A stretch of 64,000 nt of DNA from Echinometra lucunter. Taxonomy: Eukaryota; Echinodermata; Echinoidea; Camarodonta; Echinometridae. The stretch lies in assembly GCA_029962745.1 (NCBI GenBank), contig CM057157.1:22309588-22373587 (forward strand), in the 5' to 3' direction. Shown piece by piece: positions 56,296 through 64,000 of this stretch. The position numbers and the translations under genes were made by a program. Every line of letters starts with the position of its first letter. Position 1 is the stretch's first letter. The notes beneath the pieces are model-generated. The model was not told the origin of the DNA. It ran no database searches and saw only the letters and a list, made by a program, of their open reading frames with translations.

Positions 56296-56905
56296 TTAGT
56301 GACATTCCCTGTTAAACCCCATATCATTGCATCACTAGTACATTAGTACATGTATATCTGATTGGATGGCACTGAAGGCGACACTAGAGAATATTGGACG
56401 AGTTAGGGCCAATGTTATCTGGTATTCATGAAATAAAGCCATCTGGCATAAACTATGAAAGACACTTATTTTGTTTTTCATTATCTTGTTTATTATTTGA
56501 ATAATTGGAAATGAATGTGTTTAAAACTGACTGGAACTTGAAGTAGACTCTACACTAGGATGTGACCAGGTCAACTACGGTCTAATATTGCACGGCCATT
56601 TCAGTAGCCTATGTAATATTGCACGGCCAATTTAATACAGTAGCCTATGGCTTGTATGGGGAATTCGGTGTTGCATTGGATATGCTCTATATAAGCAGAC
56701 ACATATAATTATGCGTTTTTACTAATGTTTTCTCCTCTTTTCTTTCTTTTGCGCATAGGGACATATTTGTATAATGCGCTATGGAATATTGTTATTGTTG
56801 TTATTATCAAAGCTTACCTGAGACAATAAAAAGACAATGCAAAGAAAAATGAGATGTTATGCCTTCCGAATATGCAAGGCCGTGCTGCAGTTGGCGCAGG
56901 TGATT
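56296..56905. other. Intergenic DNA with a short direct repeat
   Basis: AATATTGCACGGCCA plus AGTAGCCTATG occurs twice (56,583 and 56,614). No gene. Confidence 0.5.
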
Positions 56906-56909
56906 ATCT

Positions 56910-57262
56910 GGAGGGTGATTCACAAAGATCGCACTTAATTCTAGACAAACTAACATGCGATTTCACTTAATCCAACTTAGTGAAAGTCTGATTCGTGTTG
57001 GCTGGCTAAGTCTGTTTCATGAAGTCGCTCTTTGGGTAAAAAGTTATGCATGATTTGGTACTTACGCGTGATTTTATGTCAAACTTAAATACAAAATTGC
57101 ACTTCGCATTAAAAATGTTTTGTTCATGATAATAATGTTATTCATCTACATAGATATTTCAACTTCAGTTTATGCGATTAAACATGATTGAGAATCCCAT
57201 TTGGTTTCCATTTTCAAGTCATTCTGAAAGTCATGCGTTACATCTTTGTGAAACACGCCCAT
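56910..57262. repeat. Decayed relative of the TTTCATAAAGCT foldback family
   Basis: GAGGGTGATTCACAAAG at the left and CATCTTTGTGAAACACGCCC at the right are weak inverted ends. TTGAGAATCCCATTTGG and GTCATTCTGAAAGTCATGCG match the interior and arm of the other copies. Confidence 0.6.
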
Positions 57263-57282
57263 TATTTTGTCCCATTGTTGCA

Positions 57283-57400
57283 GCACAAATTGTCGCCGGC
57301 GTCAATCTGTGCAGAATTTTTCAAAAACACACTACACAGATTGTCGCCGGCGTCAATCTGTGCACAGCTCTGGCACCACAGATTGTCGCCATACTACAAA
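57283..57400. repeat. Palindromic direct repeats, word CAGATTGTCGCCGGCGTC
   Basis: CACAAATTGTCGCCGGCGTC (57,284) and the same word at 57,335 continue with AATCTGTGCA; a third half copy (CACAGATTGTCGCC) lies at 57,376. 57,335-57,362 is a 28 bp palindrome with two mismatches centred on GCCGGC. Confidence 0.8.
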
Positions 57401-57438
57401 AAAAAAACGAATTGTGTGGTTGAAATGTGGGCAATATG

Positions 57439-57481
57439 CACAGAAATAGAAGTCTTCTATTGTGAGTCTTCTATTTCTGTG
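57439..57481. repeat. 43 bp hairpin
   Basis: CACAGAAATAGAAG(TC) and (GA)-CTTCTATTTCTGTG-type arms pair perfectly, around TTCTATTGTGAG. The arm sequence CGTCTTCTATTTCTGTGG also occurs at 47,826-47,843. Confidence 0.85.
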
Positions 57482-57659
57482 GCAATATGTGGGAATATAG
57501 GCATAGGGCAAAACAGTGTAGCTCTTGAGACCGGTCTTGGTCTTGATCAGTACAGTCATCCCTTTTTATACTCACACAAATTTCGGCAAAAAGTCGATCA
57601 TCCTCCCCCCCCCCCCCCTCCTCAAAACGGATTTACGCCGGTGAAATAGGCCTACTTGG

Positions 57660-57835
57660 GTGAGAATTGCCAGCTATGGATAATTACAACTTGACAATCC
57701 TAACAAAAGAAGTGAAGGGAGGAGAGGAAGAAAAAGAAGAAGACAGAGGGAGAGAGAAAGAGAGCGAAAAGTTATTGATTCCCCCACCCCTCCCCATTCA
57801 AAATGCTTGTCGGCAAATTCGCGATCGCTGTCGGC

Positions 57836-57872
<37 letters not shown>

Positions 57873-57985
57873 GAGAGGGAAGAGGAAGGAGGGAAATAGA
57901 AGAGAGAAGTAAGATGCCCCAAAAAAGTCATATTCGGCTTATTTGCTTGTGTATTTTAATAGCACTGTTACGACGATAGAGAGTG
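57660..57985. repeat. GA-rich tract and (AG)n microsatellite
   Basis: Purine-rich from 57,705, with pure AG at 57,839-57,870. Lys/Glu/Arg-rich frames are artefacts. Confidence 0.85.
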
Positions 57986-59012
57986 AATATTTTTCCTCGC
58001 TCGCTGCGCTCGCTCGTATAATATTTACATACAGGATGTTTTCGGAAAGCAAACACATTCGGCAAGTGAGGTGACCAAATATATGATTTAGATATCTTTA
58101 TGCCCATCGTGTATTTTGATAAAGAATTATCACTTCTACCATAAAAAGAGTATATAGATTTTTTCCTCGCTTGCTGCGTTCGCTCGTTTTATATTTAGAT
58201 ACAAGATGGTTTGGGAAAGCAAACGAATTCGACAAGCTAAGTGACCAGAATTTGATATCTCATAGTTAATTCCATCGTTTATTTTGATGAAGAATTATCA
58301 CTTCTACCATGAAAAAGAGTATTTTTTTTCTTCGCTCGCTGCGCTCGCTCGTATGATATCAAGATTTAGGATGGTCTCTGATAGCGAATGAATTAGGCAA
58401 GAGAGGTGACCAAATATATAATTAAGATATCTTATAGGTCCATCGTGTATTATGATGAAGAATTATCACTTGTACCTCGATAAGCATTTTCTATATTCTT
58501 CCTCGCTCGCTGCGCTCGTAAAATATTTATATACAAGATGGTTTGGAAAAGCAATAGATAGATAGAATTCGGCAGGCGAGTTGACCAAATATACATGTAC
58601 AATTTAGAAATCTTATATAGGTCCGTCGTATTTCGATGAAGAATTATTACTTCTTCCATGGAAAGGAACATATTTTTTTTCTCGCTCGCTGTTCTCGCTG
58701 AATGACATTTAGATACAAGATGGTTTGGGAAAGCAAACGAATTCGGCAAGCGAGGTAACCAAATGTACATGTATAATTTAGATAGCTTATATGCCAATCC
58801 AGTATTTTGATAAAGAATCATCACTTCTAACATGAAAAATAAATATTGGCCTATATTTTTCCTCGCTCGCTGCGCTCGCCCGTATAATATTTAGATACAG
58901 GATGGTTTAGGAAAGCGAATGAACTCTGCAAGCACAGTGACCAAATATATAATTTAGATATCGTATATGCCCATCAGGTATTTTGATGAAGAATTATCAC
59001 TTCACAAAACAC
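57986..59012. repeat. Minisatellite, ~six units of 165-180 bp
   Basis: TTCCTCGCTCGCTGCGCTCG marks unit starts near 57,994, 58,164, 58,330, 58,499, 58,680 and 58,859. Each is followed by TATAATATTTA-ATACA, GGATGGTTTGGGAAAGCAAA, CGAATTCGGCAAG-GAGGTGA, CCAAATATA, GATATCTTATA and GATGAAGAATTATCACTTC. Units differ by 10-15%. The CTCGCTCGCTGCGCTCG motif also recurs in other elements of the window. Confidence 0.93.
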
Positions 59013-61160
59013 ACCAGAAAACATAAATACCATTTGGTGATGCCGACTGCCTATAACTCAACTCAACCAACAGATATCAATATATGGGGGGCACAGCGGC
59101 AAATTCCACCCCCCCCCCCCCCCCCACCAGCTACACCACAGGTTAAATCGTGTAATGGGTGTGTAGTATTATGTAGTATAATCATTTATTAATAATATCA
59201 CGAAAATAACCTTTCATATAATTATTCATGACACATCAACATAGCAACTATGTCCATTACATTTTGGGTGTCCCATATTCCCTACAACAATTATTGATCA
59301 ACAAGCCCCAAACAATGCACTCCCTGGCCAATGCACAATGTAAACGTAAGACACACATACAATCCTTGTTTGACGAACCCCAAGTACTATGCCATAATGC
59401 ATTAATTCCAGAAAAATTCCCCCAAAATATTTTATACCACTATGATCTATAAAACTCCTTTTTTTAATTACACCAGTTTTTACTATGTCATTTTTTTCTC
59501 ATCTTGTCTTATTTAGTCACTTTTCTCACTAAAAAATCCCTCTGGCAATGAGGTTTTTTATCAGCAATCTGCCGCAGTATACTAGGAGACTGTATATGGC
59601 GCTATTTCACTTATTGGCCGATTTCACTCAGCCAGGCAGGGCAAGATAGTTCAAGATTATGATATTGATAACACTCTTGAAAAATAATCGAAACTCGTGT
59701 ATTCCTTCTACCAACCTACACCATCATTAACAGTAAAAATCCCCCCCCCCCCATCCCTTTTCTGACAGAATGCCAATCTTAAGCCCGACTATGCAGAATT
59801 ATTTCATATGAAGAACTCGTTGCTATATACACCACTTTTGAATAAATATCTCATTGTGTTTTCAAGTTTTACGATCATGAACGGTAAAAACATGTTTGAT
59901 TTGATCTAAGATAGCAATGTTATCGATGTGAAGGACAGGTGATGATCATGTCCAAATATTGAACTACTGCAAAGAGGATGAAATAATTATCATTTCGTCA
60001 TGATTTTATGAGATAGATTACCCACTGCTGCTGCTTCATTTAGGTTCTAATATTAATAAGATCTAACACAAATGTACAGTTCATTCTTGTGTGCAGATTC
60101 ATTTTGATATGAATTGTCATTGCTGAGTCCGTGTTTGTTTTGGTTTTACCTTTTTTCTTGCTGTTTTCTTCTGATGATAGTCCTGCCGTGTAGGATTTTA
60201 TTTCTGTCAACTGTAATATAACATTAATGCGAATTCAAGTCATTTGCTGAACATAGGCGGTATAGATTTAATGCAGTCTGCTTGTATCATTAAATGCTAG
60301 TGAATGTTGTGTCATGATTTTAAAGTATACGCCGTTATTATAAACTACTTATAATACTATAATACTCTTTTGATGTATTTATTCAATCATGATATAAAAA
60401 TAATTTTACTTTTCAGAAGTCAGTGCATAAACATATATCTCTATATTAACATGATTAAGATAACATTTTACACAAAGTGGGAATAAGCAAGAAACAAATG
60501 ACGTGTGTAATTGTATGCGGAATTCACGAACAGCTTTCACAAATATGCACTGTTTCCTGTAAGTCATGTAATGTACCAATGATATGAAAATACTGGTGTG
60601 GTTTTTTCCCACTATATAATGATGATGTTGTTTTGCGTATTGTTAATAAGTTTACATAAAAGATAATGATGATATGTACTGTTTAACCTTGTTAAAAAGC
60701 TATGTATAGTATCTATAACTGAAGAGTGAATAACTTCTAAACCGAACTCCACTATCCTGCACATTTCGCACATAGTCCCGTCATGTTTTGAAGCTACGGA
60801 GATTGGTTTTCACCAGTATAAATCATCTAAAAAAATTAATCTAAATTTGGGTCAATGTACGGAAATACACAAAAGCACATATTGGTTATAACATCATGCT
60901 CAGTATTCTAGATGCTCATCGACTATTCAACAGGGAAAAAATTGTTTAAAAAAAGACATGTCACGTCTTTCCGGATTTTTATAGCGGTTACGGGTGGGCA
61001 GCGGAGGTGAAAATAGTAGGCCTAAATCGTTTACTCCTCGCGAAAGTGTAAAAGAACACGAAATCCCCGACTTCTGACATATTGGTTCATAAAATTCGAA
61101 GACGACGCTGGCTTTATGCTCGCCCTGAATTCGATTGAATAAATGTAGTTAATGATAACA
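59013..61160. other. Intergenic DNA, nothing recognised
   Basis: AT-rich; C runs at 59,107-59,125 and 59,741-59,752. No ORF with domain signal, no splice-consistent exon chain and no matched repeat. Confidence 0.55.
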
Positions 61161-61164
61161 ATAA

Positions 61165-61402
61165 TGATGATGATAATGATGACAGTAAGGTTCTTCAATG
61201 AACCATTAATAGCCTACACAGATTCTCTAAAAGGTTCTAAAGGGGTCTCCAGAACCATTATTAGCTGTACAAGGAACCTTTGGGGGGTTCGTGAAAATAT
61301 AAAAAACCCTTTATAAAAGAAAATAATAATAAAATAAAAACCCTTCTAGAGGTTCTTAATAAGAGACACAAAATGGTTCTTACTTGCACATTTTCCTAGG
61401 AG
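61165..61402. repeat. Mosaic repeat, word AAGGTTCTT/AAGAACC
   Basis: AAGGTTCTTCAATGAACCAT, AAAAGGTTCTAAAGGGGTCT, CCAGAACCATTATTAGC, AAGGAACCTTTGGGGGGTTC, AAAACCCTTCTAGAGGTTCT and AAATGGTTCTTACTTGCA follow in both orientations (about 12 words in 240 bp). Confidence 0.8.
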
Positions 61403-61404
61403 TG

Positions 61405-61475
61405 TAGTAATAACAATAATAATTTTTTACATTTATATAGCGCATTACGTGAATACTTCAATGCTGTCTACAATG
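61405..61475. repeat. TATATAGCGC-family repeat
   Basis: AATAACAATAATAATTTTTT, then TTTATATAGCGCATTACG and ACTTCAATGCTGTCTACAAT. Shared layout (AAT cluster, then TATATAGCGC, then GCTGT) with 39,040-39,092 and 38,446-38,494. Confidence 0.65.
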
Positions 61476-61610
61476 TTGCAATTGTCCCTTCTCATCACTG
61501 GACTCCTAGCCCACACAGGAGTGTGCACCATCACCTCTCCTTATGGAGCATTCCTTCCATTCTGCACCGTTCACATGCATCCAAGCATCGCAAGTTGGAC
61601 CTTTGCTTGT

Positions 61611-62207
61611 GCGGTTTTTGACGGGGCACGCGAACGATTTGCGAAGGATGCGAATGTTGAAAAAAGGGCAAAGTCCAAAATTCGGAAAAGTTTTTCTCCG
61701 AATGTCTCGCGACAATGAAGTCGTAAACCATTCTTGTGCAGTTTGTGCGAAGTTCTCATGACATATGTGTGCACCGTGGCTGAACTACGGCCTGTCAACA
61801 TTCACCAAGAACACGCGAACAACGCGAATGTTCCAAGAATCACGGGCGAAATACTTCGCTGTTTGGGCGAAACATTCGGCAGACTGTTGTGATCTGGTTG
61901 GGGATTTACGAAGATTTTGCCAACATCGCGCAAGTCTTGAGTAGGTCCTACGCATATGACGAAGCTTTTAAGACATGTTTGAGAACAAATCACGAGTAAA
62001 ACACGACCCGTGAAGCAGGAAACGTTCGCAAGAAATTTAAAAAAATGTGAAATTCCCGCCGAACTGGAAACGACGCCCGCGAGCAAATGACGACGCTTCC
62101 CGCGATGGTTTGGCAATCTTTTTTAGCATAAAATACTATTGTTGGACTTTGCCATTTTTTGACATTCGCATCCTACGCAAATCGTTCGCGCGCTCCGTGA
62201 AAACCGC
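61611..62207. repeat. Foldback/mosaic element, word GCGAACG, ~68 bp arms
   Basis: The left arm (61,611-61,678: GCGGTTTTTGACGGGGCACG, CGAACGATTTGCGAAGGATG, GGGCAAAGTCCAA) and the inverted right arm (62,142-62,207) agree at roughly 85-90%. The ~460 bp interior is rich in ACGCGAAC, GCGAATGTTC, TTCGCTG and AACGTTCGCAAG. It ends about 55 bp beyond the stop codon of the SLC23-like gene, probably within its 3' UTR. Confidence 0.88.
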
Positions 62208-62263
62208 TCTTAATGTATGACTTCTGACGTCATAGAAGGCTAAATATTCTCGTCGAATGCCTA

Positions 62264-62556
62264 TCATTTCTCAGGGATATCGTCGTCCACGTCGGTTTCC
62301 CTCGACTTTCCCTTCCAAAGTCGGTACTTCGGTTTGCAACTGAACTGAAAACCCGAAAACGTCGGACAAAAAGGTAGCCTCGATGTCCATGCCCATCCTC
62401 GGACGTAGGACATTCCACAGGGTAATTCATAGCACTGACTGACTAGGCGAGAAACTTCGGCCTTGAGTTCGTCGTCGCTCTCGATACCTTTGTCTTCATC
62501 GTTGGAAGAGTTATACATGTCGAGCATCTTTTCTATACCACGCTCTGCAGCTGTAC
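62264..62556 (-). CDS. SLC23-like gene, terminal exon
   Basis: Acceptor TTCCTATACAG (62,557-62,567), then 293 bases to the stop at 62,266-62,264. Phase-1 entry matches the previous exon. Confidence 0.88.
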
Positions 62557-63860
62557 CTGTATAGGAAAATCATAAATGATAAATTACTATCATTGTTATT
62601 GCGCATGCATATTTCGTTGTCTCTCTCTTTCTTTCTCTCTCTTTCTCTTTCTTGCCTTACATATTTTATGGCTTACAATGGAATTTACAATGATGACACA
62701 AGACTGAACTATGGCATGAGTTGCTTTTGCAGGACTTACTTGACACGGCCTTAAATATGGCTTTTTAATTTCTTTTTTATATTTTCACTTGCACTATATG
62801 TCATGCATGTTATCTATTGTAAACATTACTTTTCTTTACAAGAATATGATGTCTTTATTTTTAATTCTATGCATATGCTTACTTCACACTATTTTGCATT
62901 TTTTATATCTTAAAACTCAAGTGCGGCAAAAATTCAGTAAATTATAAAAGTACTCATAATATATGTTAACCAATGGCATCACAGTCATGATCCTGGTCTC
63001 GTTATTTTTCTTGTATTCTCCAAACTGTCAATTGTATGTAATTCACCTGTCATTTTTTAATGTTACGCTACCATATGTTGTAATCATATTGTATGTTAAG
63101 ATCTTGATGCACCCGATTAGGTGTGGGAAAGAAGGCCTGTGGGCCATGGCCATTTAGTTGACCTGTTCTTTAACCAGGCTACTTTATCTGTTGTGCGAGG
63201 GTCTACAAAATTATTTTATTCCTTCACTTTGATTGTATATACATGTTACTTTGTTTCTTGATTTCTAAAAGTGCTAAATGAAGAAATAAACAATAATAAT
63301 GATAACAGTATGTTTCTGTGTAAAACTGAAATAGACGCAAGAGTGTATGACATGTCTACCCCAAGAGACGATCAAGACGCCTACAACAGTGTACAAAAGA
63401 CTTCCATTATCATGGCCTTAGCTCAGCTGCCCTTAAACGCTGAAAGCTTTCAAGGAATACAGCTACTCTTTTTCTTATATCTAGTTTTGGAGTGGCAGAC
63501 TTGAACCTCGAACCCCAAGTCTGAAAAGAAGTGGGGCTAGTGGAGACATTTAAGTGGAGGGCTGGAGCAATGACGTCGATCTGGCTTAAAGACCATGCAA
63601 GCTGCCCATTTCTGCCCAACGTATTGGAGTTATGCCTCAAGGGGAAGCTTTCAGAAGGTGGATAGGTTTCTGAGGACGGTTGTCTTGGTGCGATAGCTCA
63701 GGGTTACAGGCCTTTGAGTCCAAATTACGTCAGATTTCTTTAGCTATTTTTGACTAGAGCTCACCTGGTATCGTGTTGTCGAGGAGGAAACCTGCTAATC
63801 CACCAATGAACATGCTGGTCCCTAAAAGAACTGTCAAAATTTGATCCAGCGTCGGCAGAC
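62264..63860 (-). CDS. SLC23-type nucleobase/ascorbate transporter, C-terminal part (partial gene)
   Basis: Two minus-strand exons, 63,860-63,765 and 62,556-62,264, join in phase 1. The first encodes LPTLDQILTVLLGTSMFIGG, LAGFLLDNTIPG, the last-helix signature of SLC23 carriers (sodium-coupled vitamin C or nucleobase transporters). The second begins TAAERGIEKMLD (the usual G-T-EERG region), has an acidic linker (SSNDEDKGIESDDE), then CYELPCGMSYVRGWAWTSRL and PFCPTFSGFQFSCK, which match the family's conserved cytoplasmic tail (YD-P-GM ... P-CPTF-GF). Upstream exons with the substrate-binding helices lie past position 64,000. Ascorbate versus nucleobase specificity cannot be decided. Confidence 0.88.
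62568..63764 (-). other. Intron of the SLC23-like gene
   Basis: About 1.2 kb. CT-rich near 62,620-62,650; otherwise no repeat match and no gene. Confidence 0.7.
63765..63860 (-). CDS. SLC23-like gene, penultimate exon
   Basis: Acceptor GTTTTTAG (63,861-63,868), 96 bases, donor CCAG|GTGAGC (63,765/63,764), phase 1 at both ends. Confidence 0.85.
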
Positions 63861-64000
63861 CTAAAAACAATGGGGGGAATCGGAAGTGCTGTAGCGGATT
63901 CAGACATGGGAAGGTGGGAGGAGGGGCAATTATTGGTCAGCAGTCTTACCTGGTCCATGGAATGTGAATTAGCAAGTTGTGAATTAGGAGGAGCGGAAGG

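Noticed and set aside
57986..59012. CRISPR-like array
   Set aside because: Units are 165-180 bp, nearly identical throughout with no short-repeat/variable-spacer layout, and the DNA is eukaryotic.

Overview
The window reads as nuclear DNA of a marine deuterostome, most likely a sea urchin or other echinoderm. The reasons are split genes with GT-AG introns, very many microsatellites and homopolymer C/G runs, CCCTAA-type telomere-like sequence, dense foldback (MITE-like) repeats, L1/Tx1-like and CR1/L2-like LINE remains, and a secreted proline-rich C-type-lectin-domain protein of the general kind found in echinoid skeletal matrix. The taxon is an inference. No alignment was run, and all similarity statements are by eye.

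Four genes are supported. (1) A minus-strand gene at about 13.1-13.9 kb encodes a short secreted acidic prepropeptide with dibasic sites. It has a TATA box and a 5' UTR exon, and a tentative last exon at 10,963-11,063 would make a 91-residue precursor ending in a 41-residue cationic peptide. (2) A minus-strand three-exon gene (20,146-22,683) encodes a 221-residue secreted protein: signal peptide, RAKR processing site, Q/G/S-rich linker, 14 consecutive prolines, divergent C-type lectin domain and basic tail. (3) A plus-strand four-exon gene (28,067-50,945) encodes a monocarboxylate-transporter-like (SLC16, major facilitator) protein of about 439 residues. All its introns are phase 1, and exon 3 carries an apparent one-base insertion. 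(4) The last two exons seen of a minus-strand SLC23-type nucleobase/ascorbate transporter lie at 62,264-63,860; the rest continues past the right edge.

Everything else is repeat or unassigned DNA. 0-13 kb: a 9 x 139 bp tandem array, several foldback elements and a segmental duplication. 13-25 kb: two secreted-protein genes, a 700 bp polypurine tract, foldbacks and trinucleotide arrays. 25-36 kb: tRNA-derived SINE-like copies, a foldback with a telomere-like core, several mosaic repeats, a decayed Harbinger-like fragment, and a degenerate L1/Tx1-like LINE interrupted by a small foldback element, mostly within intron 1 of the transporter. 36-49 kb (intron 2): mosaics, a LINE tail, and a large complex repeat with GCGC-rich islands present twice. 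51-62 kb: a 580 bp tandem duplication of a LINE tail, three abutting foldback/mosaic elements, and a ~170 bp minisatellite.

The most striking pattern is a set of many elements, each a few hundred bases long, built by repeating one short word and its reverse complement, with a different word in each family (for example GGTGCA/TGCACC, GAGTCAAA/TTTGACTC, TACGAT/ATCGTA, TTGGTCAAA/TTTGACCAA, GAGTGAAT/ATTCACTC, GGACAATTACCCC). Some have terminal inverted repeats; one has a target-site duplication and clean insertion into a LINE. They are treated below as one candidate class of self-similar foldback elements.
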